Assembly: GCA_003427395.1 (NCBI GenBank)
Contig: BFEA01000280.1
Coordinates: 1,374,900 to 1,400,789 of the forward strand
DNA length: 25,890 bases
Direction: 5' to 3'
Source: Chara braunii
Lineage: Eukaryota; Streptophyta; Charophyceae; Charales; Characeae
The notes under the pieces are model-generated. The model saw only the letters and a list, made by a program, of their open reading frames with translations. It had not been told where the DNA came from and ran no database searches. Below, piece by piece: positions 1 to 9,627 of this stretch (position 1 is its first letter; every line of letters starts with the position of its first letter). Made by a program: the position numbers and the translations under genes.

Positions 1-345
1 CCCTATCTCGTCTTCGTCCTCCTCCCTCCTCTTCCTCCTGTCCTTTTCCTCTCGTTTTTTTTTCCTCCAAATTCCCGCACAATGCTGCTAGAACTGGTTA
101 ATTTTTTAAAATACCGTACTTTTTTTTGTACTTTTTTTTTTTTTTACAAGACTATGCCGTACTTTTTAAAAAATACCCAGCTCACTTTTTTTTTCTTTTT
201 TCTTTTTTTTTTTACCGAGCTTACATCTCGCCGACACGAGGGGACGAATTCTATCGATTGTTAGTTTCTTTTTTTCCCCTTTTACCACCTCAGAGAAAAA
301 CAAAAAACAAAAAAAAACGCAAAATGCGTGTACAAAGCTCTCGCG
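1..345. repeat. T-rich low-complexity stretch
   Basis: The stretch consists of pyrimidine-rich sequence and repeated T runs, for example around 118-145 and 184-214. Short reading frames here encode almost only Phe and Leu from T runs. I see no gene, tRNA or transposon signature. Confidence 0.7.
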
Positions 346-349
346 CTGC

Positions 350-835
350 AGATATGGCTGAACAAGAACAAGAAAGAAGAGAAAGGCAGGCAAAGACAGA
401 GGAGCAAAGAAGAGGTAGCGCGATGGAAGAAAGAGAGGAAGAACAAGAGGAATAGTGAAAACGAGCAAGACGACGGAACGAAGACAAAGACAAGGAAGAG
501 GAAGGAAGAAGAGCAAGAAGGAACAGCAAGGAAGAAGAGCAAGAAGGAACAGCAAGGTAGAAGAGCAAGAAGGAAAGAGGAAGATGAAGAGGAGCAAGAA
601 GAAGAATAGTCAAAAGCACAGTCGCTATAGCCTGCTTCTTCTACAAGAATCGACAGAAGAAGAAGAAGAAGAAGAAGAAGAGAGAGAGAAGAACAAGAAC
701 AAGAACAAGAACAAGAACAGGAAGAAAGAAAACGAAGAAGAAGAAGAAGAAGAAGAAGAGGAGGAGAACACAAGAGAGGAAGATAGACGAGGAGGAAGAA
801 GACGGACTCCGAGGAAGCGAAAGGTAACAAGGAAG
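350..835. repeat. Polypurine (GA/GAA) tract with minisatellite
   Basis: About 480 bp are nearly all purine on the + strand, broken by scattered C and T. Inside lie a 26-bp unit (504-529, 530-555, then a partial third copy to about 578), a GAACAA hexamer array near 688-718 and GAA/AGA triplet runs around 655-680 and 738-765. Open frames on both strands (Lys/Glu-rich on +, Leu/Ser/Cys-rich on -) follow from the composition and are not counted as genes. Confidence 0.8.
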
Positions 836-1010
836 ATGAGAGTGGGGATGGCATGTGAATTGCATGAGCAGCCAACAAGCCAAGACCGAGCTTTGGGCTA
901 TGGCAAGGCCGAGGACAGCCTAAGTGACAGTGAATAGTTAGTGAAATATATCAACTCCACCGTTCCGACGCCTGGGCCCTTCATCATGACTGACTAAGTC
1001 GTCCATAGCC

Positions 1011-1135
1011 AGAATGAACGTCCGCCACCCACCATGCTCGTGCGTTCGTGCGCTCGTGCGCGCCGCGCTTGCTAGCGATCTCCGCGCCGCGGTGCGCCCG
1101 CGACCGCGCGCTTGCGCTTGCGCGTCCGCATACAG
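1011..1135. other. CpG-rich block
   Basis: This short island is dense in CG dinucleotides (repeated GTGCG, CGCGC and GCGCTTGCG) between AT-rich flanks. It could be a leftover promoter or the GC-rich end of a repeat. No transcript start or coding region is recognisable next to it. Confidence 0.35.
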
Positions 1136-1239
1136 TTACTTCTGGGCACTGCATAGCAAGTCCCAACCCAGGGATATCAAAGCTGAAGATATCCCAGAAA
1201 GGTCCCCGCACGCGCAAGTCCCAACGGAAAGGGAAAGTC

Positions 1240-1370
1240 AGTGACTTACCTCCCTTTTTCCTTTTTTTCCTTTTTTTTTCGTTTTTTTTCTTTCTTTCTT
1301 TTTTTTTTTTTTTTTTTTTCCATACTGATTTTGTTTTAATTTTTCATCATGTTTTTTCTTTTTTTACTAA
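1240..1370. repeat. T-rich low-complexity stretch
   Basis: Runs of T separated by single C or G residues, including a run of about 20 T at 1300-1319. No gene is seen. Confidence 0.7.
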
Positions 1371-1391
1371 GAGGAATTTCGGATTTCATAC

Positions 1392-1480
1392 CTGAATCTG
1401 GACGTGTTTGTGGAGAGATGCAGAACATACACGATTGATCTGCTCTCCTGCATCTCTGCGCAAAAACCGTCCAGATTCAG
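1392..1480. repeat. Short imperfect inverted repeat (hairpin)
   Basis: The left arm (1392-1423) and right arm (1448-1480) are reverse complements over about 32 bases with a few mismatches. They share CTGAATCTGGACG at the outer end and AGAGATGCAG at the inner end, and enclose a 24-nt loop. The 89-nt fold resembles a miRNA precursor or a tiny foldback element. No promoter or duplicated target site was seen. Confidence 0.65.
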
Positions 1481-2280
1481 CTGATTAATCCAATCCTCTT
1501 TGCTAGTGGCATATAACGGATATCCCCGCGAAAGGAAAACCAAAAAAAAAAAGAAAAAACAGAATATGAAACAGTGCAGTTTAAAAAAAAAAAAAAGGAG
1601 GACCAAAAGGGTTCCCGCACGAGCTTCCACTCCCACCGGGACTGCTTTCGTTTGTTTGTTTTTTTGTGGACGTGACTGCGACCACATACATCCAGGTCCG
1701 CCCTAAATACGGTCAAATGCATTTAAGGTAAAGAGTGGTGGTGCTACCGGTAGTACGCCCTGACTCGCCTACGTCCAGTTCGAACTCTTGACGTGGTGCT
1801 TGCTGAACGAAAAACTACAAAAGAAAACGAAAAAGTACAAAAGAAAAAGAAAAAGCACAAAAGACAAAGAAAAAGCAGTTTCAAAAAAAAAAAGAACAAA
1901 GAGCTACATGTGCGCACCGTTCCGCCACATGGGCGGCGGGGGGTAGTTCCATCGGAAAGTGCGCCGAGACAAAAGTGAAATGCGATAAAAGAAAAAAAAA
2001 AAAAAAAGTGAAATGCCAGACGCGCGGCCGGAAAGCGCGCGGCCACCGCGGCGTCATTGGCCGGCGAAGGAGATCCAAAACAATCTTTCAAAAGGCGCAA
2101 AGGTCTACTCACATCAGGAGTTCCTAGGACGTATACGACCGTTATCATGCCCAGATTCCGTTCAAAAGCTTCCCGATGTGAATGCAAGCCTTGCGGCTTC
2201 CTGAGTTCCGAAATTGTGGCGGGGGGGGGCACACTCACAAAATTTAAATAAAAAAATAAAAATAAAAAAACAATGGGCCT
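1481..2280. other. Non-coding stretch without recognisable gene
   Basis: Mixed AT-rich sequence with several A runs (1540-1600, 1810-1895, 1990-2005) and a G run at 2219-2228. The T-arm-like string GTTCGAACTC at 1777-1786 has no matching A box. Reading frames here lack recognisable motifs. Confidence 0.5.
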
Positions 2281-2403
2281 GTTGGTACACCCATGCCGAC
2301 CCAAGTTCGAATCCGCATAAAGATAACTAGATTAAAGTTTTTTGTTTTTTTTTTTCCCCTCCAGTTGGTACACACCCATGAAGACCCAAGTTCGAATCCA
2401 CAT
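2281..2403 (+). repeat. Two tRNA-like T-arm fragments (SINE remnants)
   Basis: Two similar segments (2281-2317 and 2364-2403) share GTTGGTACAC, then CCATG, then GACCCAAGTTCGAATCC, separated by a T-rich spacer. The AGTTCGAATCC part matches a Pol III B box. The second copy follows TCCA, as the heads of the two retroposons near 18.55 and 19.65 kb do. No cloverleaf can be built, so these are not tRNA genes. Confidence 0.45.
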
Positions 2404-3099
2404 ACGATCAGATGACCAGGGGCACGGTTCCACTAGCAAAGGAGTAAGGTAAGCCGTGTCCCACAAACACCTTTGGGACATCTGCGGGACATCGTCCGAC
2501 CACTGATGCAGGAGAATGGGATGGCAGCAAAATTGCGAGGGATTTATATTCTGAAGTGGTGTTTTTTTTTTTCCTTTTTTTGTGCTTTTTCTTTCCAGTT
2601 CCCAAGATAGAGGCGGGAAAAGAAAATAGAAAGACTCATTTTAATTGGCAGCTCTTCAAAAGATTAAAAAAAATCAAGTACTGGTAGGGCATAATTTTGA
2701 CCCCCTTCTTTTTCCGGGTCAATTGTTAACCCCATCCAGTAGGATTCTCTCAAAATATACGAAATGCACGCTTCAGCATGGCAACCGTCAGAGGAGGGAG
2801 TCACATCAGGCACACGAAGCTCCCTCGAGGTGGTATGCGAGACTGCAACAGTCACGTACCACTCTGTCCTGATTAGGTATTGGCTGGGTGGGGAGGAGAG
2901 GGTGGAGACGGGAGGGTTAGTGGGACGGCTGCACTTTCAAAAGTCTGACTTCTTCCCATCTTGGGAAATGTACCGTCACCATTTTTCTTTTTTGTAAGTC
3001 TTTAACATTACTTTTCTTCCTTTTCTTACAGTGCCGCACAGGTCCAAATAGGCCATGACTCGTGTGCTAGTTGAACCGTGCCCCAGATCATAGTAATTC
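2404..3099. other. Non-coding stretch without recognisable gene
   Basis: No protein motif, RNA gene or clear repeat boundary was found. T runs occur near 2562-2580. Confidence 0.45.
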
Positions 3100-3140
3100 T
3101 TTTTTTTTTTTTTCCTACCCACAAACAACCCCGAAAAGGG

Positions 3141-3159
3141 ACTGGGACCTCTACCCAGT
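3141..3159 (-). other. 3' stem-loop of LINE D
   Basis: On the minus strand ACTGGG pairs perfectly with CCCAGT around the 7-nt loop TAGAGGT, about 28 nt before the A tail. The same GGG-TA...CCC core occurs in the 3' UTR of LINE A (9089-9106) and in R-family repeats. Confidence 0.7.
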
Positions 3160-3267
3160 TCGGTGCAGGCATTGGGAGTATGGGTCTCGTGGGTCTCGCT
3201 CCACTGCTATCTGCTGTACGATTTCAGATAGTGGGACACGGCTCCACTTAGGGCGTCGCCAAACGGG

Positions 3268-3401
3268 ACACGAAACGAAAAAACGAACGAGTGCATCTTC
3301 CTGCAGAAAATGGCCAGGTTCATGGTTTTGCTATGAATAGTAACGAGTGTATTTTGCCACCTTTCGTGGGCAGATGCACTCGTTTCGTTTTCGTTTCGTG
3401 T
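3268..3401. mobile_element. Foldback (MITE-like) insertion in LINE D
   Basis: The 32-bp arms 3268-3299 and 3370-3401 are inverted copies with few mismatches (outer end ACACGAAACGAAAA, inner end CGAGTGCATCT). Weaker pairing continues inward (CTGC with GCAG), so much of the 134 bp can fold on itself. It has no coding capacity. It lies between the ORF1 remnant and the 3' tail of LINE D. No convincing target duplication was seen. Confidence 0.65.
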
Positions 3402-3421
3402 ATCGTGCGGCGAGACCCTTA

Positions 3422-3880
3422 CTATCCGAAATGTACCTTCGGAAACCACCTTATAGTTGTCAGATGGCGCCCTCCAAATTCACCATACGATCCCGTATAG
3501 TTCCCAGCCCGCCTGCAAAAGTCATTACTCGGAGGGTGGTTGAAGGAGGTCAGCGTTCTACCGCGAAAAAATTGAATGGACGTTGCCTCATAAACTCATA
3601 CAATCTGTTTTGATACAGGAACGAACAGGGTTCCGGTTTCGTTCTCGAAGACCAGAAGCACTGCCCGTTCGCTCAGCCATTCCTCCTGTATCGCTCTTAT
3701 CTGGGGGTCCAATCTCAATCTTGAATGATGCGGCCCCTGGTCAATTTCACCGTGATGGAGCCCTTCGGGCAGTTGCCCGTCCAGAAAGCACGCTTCAAGC
3801 AACTCCCGTACCCGCGCTGCTGGGTCAATGGGCGGCGAGGTCGGGACTTCCGCCTCGGCTCCGTCGTCCATGGTGTTCAA
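3422..3880 (-). pseudogene. LINE D ORF1 N-terminal fragment
   Basis: ORF1 proteins of non-LTR retrotransposons bind element RNA. The first 94 codons are open (3880 to 3599), then a TGA at 3596-3598 interrupts; the same frame runs on to a stop at 3422-3424. A Met within the first four residues begins MDDG, matching MEDG at the start of LINE B ORF1. Next comes the shared pattern R[VI]R..L...C..D, then P, L and GE at matching positions, and W-L-x-E-R followed by [VI]-F. The match runs about 70 residues without a gap. The CCHC knuckle and everything after it are absent. The frame could be mistaken for a small host gene, but the alignment to LINE B argues against that. Confidence 0.75.
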
Positions 3881-3890
3881 CTTTCACAAA

Positions 3891-4371
3891 TACGATCCCA
3901 AATAGGGTTTTGACGGTTTAACTAGAAGCCTCAGTGAGTTTTGGTCCTATTGCCTGCAACCAAACCACTATGGTGAGAGAGAGGGAATAAAATTTTATCG
4001 TCAAGGTTGATGAGAGCTTGTCCCGTAGCCTGGCACAGAGACGGTCGAGCAAAGAGTGATAATAGTAGACGAAACTCCGAGCGTTCTTCCAATCAGTAAC
4101 ATTCGTTGAGATCCTAGCAATAGCACACGAGCGAGTGGGGGGGAACAGACATCTCGCTCACCCGCTATTCACGGGGGAAGGCCATCTACACGATGGTGCG
4201 AGCGTGACCTGTTACTCAAAGGATGTGTATCTCGCGGTCAACGACGATCTCCGTGTAAACAAGGCATGAGAGCGCTACGCTAATTAGGGTTAGTGCAAAC
4301 GATCGTGAGGTTAACGCTACGATTAGCGCAGCTAAAATTAGCGTTAAACTTGCTGCCGCCGTCTTGGACCC
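3891..4371. other. Non-coding stretch between LINE D and LINE A
   Basis: It may hold the 5' UTR of LINE D (minus strand). Small palindromic pieces such as GCTAAT and ATTAGC recur near 4278-4345. No gene was recognised. Confidence 0.4.
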
Positions 4372-4398
4372 CCCTCGTCTAAACTCCTCTGTTTTCTA

Positions 4399-6211
4399 AG
4401 TTAGGCTTATATCGAAAAATTATAAGAGAGGCTGCTTCATTCATGAAGGGAAAAATCTTGCGACTTACATCACAGGGTCGAAACAACACGCAAATTGGAT
4501 GAAGAGTGTGGGAAATGATACGATTGAGTTTGAAAACGAAACTTACCGTGTTGAATTTCGCCCCTACCTCCCACCCAATGAAATGGAACAACTTGAAGAA
4601 TCAATGAAATTCAAGTTTTTCTGGATTCGCTGTTTGAATGTGTCGGTGATGGCAATTTTCCATCTCCGATTCCAAATTGAGAAGACTATGGGGAAGATCT
4701 TGAAAATGCATGACTACCAACCAGATAAGAATGAGCCTTCTATTGCAAATGTTCGTTTCGATCTTGAGTCATCTGTGTGGTTTTCCTTCCACCAATCCCT
4801 AACAATAGAACTGTCGGACGAGGAATCGGTAGTTGTTGATGTGGTTAATGCGTCCACCCCTTACTGCTCCCATTGCAGATGGTGGTTTCATTATGACGAA
4901 GAGTGCAGAGATGCAGCTCGAAACAAAGAGCAAGCAAACCCCTTGGGAGAACAAGAGCAACTTAGAGATCCTCGAGTCAGGCGTCCTCGCCATAAACCTT
5001 CACCACACAACAGGGCACGTGACAGCCGCACTTCTCAGTACAGGAGCAGGGAGCACCAACCCCCTCCTCCTCCGATTTCATCCTACACCACGACTTTCAC
5101 CAACAAACTGTATGACACCTTCTCCCATCTGGGCCAAGCCTGGCACCCGACAAGCAGACTCAGGATCTCAACCGACGACGATTAGGCGGAGAGAGCTGCC
5201 CCAAGAATCCTTAAGGACCTCCATAAGTCCAAAGGAGACGATGGCGTTCAGATTGAATTTGAACAGAATGATCAGCCATCAATTGGGATCGCAGAGAACA
5301 ACAATGATTTAAATGAAGATGCGATGGAGATTGGGATTACTGAAGAAGGGAACCCCCTGGCCCTTATGACGTTGGAAGACGGCGCACGGACTGCTTCCTC
5401 AAAAGCAAATAAACGAAAGAAATCGTCAAACAAGCGAGCAAGGAAAACAAAGTTTGGGAAAGAAATCCCTACACGCTACAATTCTTCTGATGGCTAAAAG
5501 GCAGACCACCAACAGGAAGAAGTAGCACCTGCCTCAAAGGCCACAGAGGAGGCCTATCCTAAAACTCTATCATTAAGTGAAGGCCCTGGAGTTACGACCC
5601 TGGAGAAAGGTGAGTCGATCTTCAAGCATGTCGAGTCAATCTTTTGTGTATCATCCAACCAGGGTCCAATGACCCTGGTCTTCAAGGATCAGAATGACCG
5701 TAAGTCCTTCCCTATCACGGCCTCGACAGATAACCCCTCTGAGTCATTGGTGGCCATTACAGCTAAGCAATTGGTGCAGAACAAATTTTGAAGTTGTCTG
5801 ATACCATGTGTTAAACTCACCCGTCACCTTATTTTGAACCTCACTGGTTGGAAGCTGGCCCTGTTCTATGCCTTTTTGGATGCCCGTCCACTGAGCAGAG
5901 ACCAGCTGAAAGAGCTCAACATTTCATACATCCCACTCTCACACGTGGCTAACCACGAAAACCCAGGCCTGAAGGACATTCATCTACTCGAAGATGTTAA
6001 CGCTGTTACCCTGACCCGCTGTCTGACACAGTCATCAAACAAGAAAATATTGTTCTCCCCTCAACTTAATCCCATGCTCAGACTTAATTGGTCTTCCCCG
6101 AAGTCAATAGTTGTTGAAAAAGGGGGCAGGTGGAAGAAATCAGGTACACAACATGACATTTCTAACCAAATCCACACTCCAACCGGTTGCATAGGTGACA
6201 ATGCGAAATAA
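4399..6211 (+). pseudogene. LINE A ORF1 (CCHC RNA-binding protein), stop-interrupted
   Basis: One frame runs from about 4399 to the TAA at 6209-6211, broken only by TAG (5183), TAA (5495) and TGA (5789). The first Met used by a long open stretch is at 4499, but similarity to LINE B begins upstream (matching RG, EG, N, Y, Q, A and M positions), so 4499 is not the real start. The N-terminal domain resembles DUF4283. A CCHC knuckle, C-x2-C-x4-H-x4-C, lies at 4865-4906. Then come a Pro/basic-rich linker and a second conserved block near 5850-5960 containing LF...DAR. ORF1 proteins normally coat element RNA in a ribonucleoprotein. The gene cannot make full-length protein. Confidence 0.8.
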
Positions 6212-6374
6212 ACTGTCTTTTGCTACCTGGAATATTTGTGGTTTAAGGGATGCCAATAACAGACATAAAAGAACTCGTTTGCGTACCTGGATGTATGAGT
6301 CGGATGTTAAAATAATTATGGTTCAAGAAACGAAGTTAAATGAAGAAAAAGTTAGTGAGATGAGACAATGGTGA
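6201..6374 (+). pseudogene. LINE A ORF2 start: APE-type endonuclease remnant
   Basis: ORF2 starts with the ATG at 6201, inside the last codons of ORF1, in the +1 frame. The first 57 codons match the start of LINE B ORF2: TWN-x-CGL-x-D, then QETKLNEEK. These are the first catalytic-loop motifs of the exonuclease-endonuclease-phosphatase fold that nicks target DNA in non-LTR retrotransposition. TGA at 6372-6374 stands where LINE B has Trp. The rest of the endonuclease (about 1.3 kb compared with LINE B) is gone: reverse-transcriptase sequence follows within about 20 bp. Confidence 0.8.
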
Positions 6375-6384
6375 TTCGGATTCT

Positions 6385-9073
6385 GACTATGGTCCCTGCC
6401 CTCACTAAATTATTTAACAAGGTTCTGCCGTAAGAAAGACATTCGGAACCGGAGGCCGATCTCATTGCTTAATACCACTTACGAACTCCTAGTCAAGTCC
6501 ATTGCTATATGGTTAGCGAAATACTTACCTTCTCTTACAGACCAGGAGCAAGGAACATTCGTGAAGGGACGCTCCATCCACAAAAAATATTATTACTACC
6601 CTTCAGGCTATTGAAATTATAGTTAAAGAAAAAAAGGACATAGCCATCACCCTATTGGACATGGAAAACATATGACAAAGTAGGTTGGACTTTTGTCCAA
6701 ACCACCTTGAAACATATGCTCTTTGGGCCAAATATCCGCTCATGGGTTTGGGCTATGTACTCTAAGGCCACTACTGCAGTTATGGTCAATGGCTATTGCT
6801 CCGAGACTTTCCGACTCACGCGTTCACTGCGATAAGGATGCCCTCTAGCACCGTTACTCTTTGTTGTCCACCTTGAGGTCCTGCTCGACAACTTCAGATA
6901 TAATCCACACATCGCAAGTCTCAGCATTAGCAGAGACATCGAGTGCAAGGTAGGAGTCATCGCAGACGACCTTACTGTCTGCACAGAAAACAACCCGCAA
7001 GTATTAGTTGAAGTATAGAATGTCCTGACGAAATACTACGAATTAGCAGAAGCCTCAATAAATTGGTCAAAATCTTCTTATTTATTATATGTTCCCTACC
7101 ATCTGTGTGTTGATTGGGGAATGAAATGTATCCCAGGGGATTCCTCTGAGCGCTTTTTGGGGGTCCAAGTGACGATCACAGACTGTGCAGAATTTCAGGA
7201 CCAGTTATTAGAAGAAAAGGTGACGACTCGTATTGTTAAATGGAACAGACTGTACCTCTCGTCCCTGTTTGGGAGATCCCTCCCCCTAACAACAACCGCC
7301 TTCTCGATTTTATGGTATGTTCTGACGGTTCACCTACTGGGATAAAAAGCTTATAATCACATCAAATCTAAAGCCAGGAGGCTGGTGTGGAAACCTGCAG
7401 CATCTGAGGATCAGGGCTATCTTTCGAAAATAGCTTGGGATGTGGTGACCTTCCCTAGGAATGAAGGCGGACTGGGCATAGTACTAGATTTGCGCAAACA
7501 AAATCTGGCCTTGTTGGCCAAATGGCCAATCCACGCTTTTATGGAAACAAAAGATAAATATTGGGTCCTCCTGGGAAAATACATCCTAAGCAGAGAATGA
7601 GAGTTAAGTAATCCAACGAACGTATGAAGATGTTTTATGCTGGACTTCTACTCGAACAGGTGTCCGAGCTCCGAGTTCTGGAAAGCAGTGTTATTCGCAT
7701 GGAAGAAATTAAAACCAACAATATATTGTGAACCTTTATCCAAGGCAGAAGTACATGAAGAGCTGCTTTTGAGAATCAATTATTGTTGGACCCCATGGAC
7801 GAACCTTTCTCAGCAGCAAATGAACCAGGGAACTTGGGACAGCACTGGATCGAAAGAGGAATTTTTCGGATCAGACACATCAGAAGAGTGGACAACTCAG
7901 GCTGACTCACGAAAAAGGATTTGAGATACCAATTTCCATACCTGAGAGAGGTGGGGCTGAAGTTGCAGAGCCTTAGAGAGGCGATCCCACCCCACTGGGT
8001 GTCAATGCTGGAAGCAAGTCAGAGCACGACCGGAAAAAAACGGTACCGACCTTTGAATGAGAGATCGAACTGTATCTATCTCAGACTGATCGAGAGCGGC
8101 AGCCAAAACCCTCCAACTCTACAGACCTGGATAGCAGAGTCCAGCTGGACTGAAGACCTATTTTTTAGATTTGAATCAGAAGCTACATGCACCGAACTAC
8201 CTGAGTTAGAGGAGTGTAGGGTAGATCTAAACTTGGATAGACATGGGATAGCTCACCCTAAAGCAAGATTCAAAGGAACTCCACTCTCAACTCTCAAAGT
8301 AGATCCCACCAGATGGATATGGACTACGGTGATCCAACAGGGGAAATCTGCTATCCCTATGCACTGCTATACGTCCAAGATTGGCACCGGCCTACTGAGA
8401 GAAAGGGCATCTTGCTCCCCTTTTGATGTGGTGAGAAAACACAAACGGGAGTTAGCACTGATAGACTACGATAAAGAAACTCAAGAAAAGCACTGGCAGC
8501 TCCTAAAGGAACTGCCTTCTGAAAGACTGGGGAGCTTGATGTGGCAACAATCGATGCTAATCATACCCACTGCAACCTTTCTGGCGAGTAGAGGGATGGA
8601 AGTCTCCATAGCGTGCCCTCGCTGTCAGTGGGTTTGGGAGACCAATCAGCATCTCTGGCTGGACTGTCCATACTCCAAGCGTATCTGGTCGTGGTGGTGA
8701 AGATACTGGTGAAAACTACCTTGGATGTCCTTTAATTGGATAAAGGAGTTTATCCTATCAGGCATTCCGCCAGTGGCCAATAGAGGCGACAATCCAGCTT
8801 GTTATGTGGCTTAGACTTTAGAGCCATCATTATGACCACCATCAAGACCAAGAGGAATTCGCAAGAATGATGTAAGGATGTCCAGCTCCCGCCATGCGGA
8901 CTTTATGTAGGCAGTGCATCTGGTCAGACTGGTATCACAAGGCCAAGGGTGGCTCTGCCCGAAAAGGAACAGCCTGGTTTTGGAAAACGTGGGGCAACAA
9001 ACAAACGCTGGTCAAACCAGGTCCCAAAGGCGGTTTGGTCTTCTCTCCGTGGCTATTCCTGAAGCCGGTTTAG
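6385..9073 (+). pseudogene. LINE A ORF2 remainder: reverse transcriptase and C-terminal zinc segment
   Basis: Conserved RT blocks in order: RRPISLLN (near 6450), LLDMEK with the motif A Asp at 6658-6660, SLR-stop-GCPLAPLLF (near 6830), and IADDL, the YADD equivalent (6959-6973). Then AEASINWSKS, SERFLGVQVT and VTFPRNEGGLGI follow. The tail carries C-x2-C-x8-H-x4-C at 8614-8667, as in zf-RVT domains. Several stops and frameshifts break the frame, including a TAA in motif B where LINE B has Gln CAA, and TGA codons near 7588 and 7627. The frame ends with TAG at 9071-9073. The enzyme would copy RNA at nicked target DNA; this copy is dead. Confidence 0.85.
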
Positions 9074-9462
9074 GCTAATCTGTATTAAACTGGGTACAAT
9101 CCCAGTACTTCGCTGGATAGACTTTTACCTTCATTTCTGTCTGTTCTCGGTGTAGCGGTCGTTGTGAGACCATAGTCAGTCGTCTCTTGTGGCTAGATTC
9201 CTTTTATTTTGGGTTGTTTTCTTTGTTTCAATGGTGGATTTGAATCTGTAGGCTAATGGGCTCCTGAAGCTGGCCTAGGCTAATTGTTTCGATCTGCAGA
9301 AGCCAATGTAGCTAGGTACAGTCCCAATACTTCATGAAGATAGATTCTTACTTTTAATTCTTTCTGTTCTTGGTTTAGTGGCCGCCCTCGGACCGCAATC
9401 AGTCGGTTCCTGTAGTTAGATTCCCTCCTTTACTTTGGGTTGTTTTCTTTGTTTCACTGGTT
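9058..9462 (+). repeat. Tandem duplication in LINE A 3' UTR
   Basis: Unit 1 (from 9058) and unit 2 (from 9263) share CCTGAAGC, TAGGCTAAT, a TCCCA-TACTTC segment, CAGTCGnnTC and TTTGGGTTGTTTTCTTTG in the same order. The period is 205-227 bp because unit 2 has extra bases near 9297-9312. Unit 1 begins in the last codons of ORF2. Unit 1 contains a perfect ACTGGG/CCCAGT stem (9089-9106); in unit 2 the same place has decayed. Confidence 0.8.
9089..9106 (+). other. 3' stem-loop H1 of LINE A
   Basis: ACTGGG and CCCAGT form a perfect 6-bp stem around the loop TACAAT. It matches the stem-loop of LINE D (3141-3159) and, with changed but still pairing outer bases, those of the R repeats. Confidence 0.65.
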
Positions 9463-9479
9463 GTTGGGAGTTTGCAGAT

Positions 9480-9627
9480 TCATGGGACGCTGGACCCGGT
9501 TTCCAGCACTGAGCCTAACTGGGTAATGGCCCCAAACTTTTCCGGGTTGCTTGTGGAGGATTCCCGACCTCCATATGTCCATTTGCAATAATTGCAAACC
9601 CGCCCCCCCCCCAAAAAAAAAAAAAAA
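9480..9627 (+). other. LINE A 3' terminus: two stem-loops and C/A tail
   Basis: A stem GCTGGA/TCCAGC with loop CCCGGTT lies at 9489-9507. A second stem TGGG/CCCA with loop TAATGGC lies at 9520-9534. The segment ends in 10 C (9603-9612) followed by 15 A (9613-9627). The R-family repeats end in the same way. It may be the true end of LINE A or a short R insertion behind it. Confidence 0.65.

Larger units (their letters stand above)
3100..3890 (-). mobile_element. LINE D: miniature, internally deleted non-LTR retrotransposon
   Basis: Read on the minus strand, this segment starts with an ORF1 N-terminus (3880 downward) that aligns without gaps to the same region of LINE B. It ends in a stem-loop (3141-3159) and a 14-A tail, seen as T run 3100-3113. 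The rest of ORF1 and all of ORF2 are missing, so the 5' and 3' ends of a LINE have been joined into about 0.8 kb. A foldback insertion (3268-3401) lies inside. The 5' boundary is unknown; the 5' UTR may reach toward 4370. No target-site duplication was found. Confidence 0.7.
4372..9627 (+). mobile_element. LINE A: L1-type non-LTR retrotransposon, decayed
   Basis: In order: ORF1 (to 6211), ORF2 (6201-9073, with a large internal deletion), a 3' UTR holding a duplicated segment (9058-about 9460), two stem-loops, and a C10-A15 tail ending at 9627. ORF1 starts inside the N-terminal domain compared with LINEs B and D, so the 5' end looks truncated near 4372. Proteins align with LINE B at a level suggesting a sister family rather than a recent copy. 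No flanking duplication was found. The last 150 bp could instead be a separate short insertion of the R family. Confidence 0.8.

Noticed and set aside
455-937. 160-codon Lys/Glu-rich open frame and the Leu/Ser-rich frames opposite
   Set aside because: Composition of the GA repeat keeps all frames open; there are no domains and the codons follow the minisatellite.
1744-2304. 186-codon minus frame
   Set aside because: A Phe-rich protein derived from A runs on the plus strand; no motif and no homologous copy in the window.
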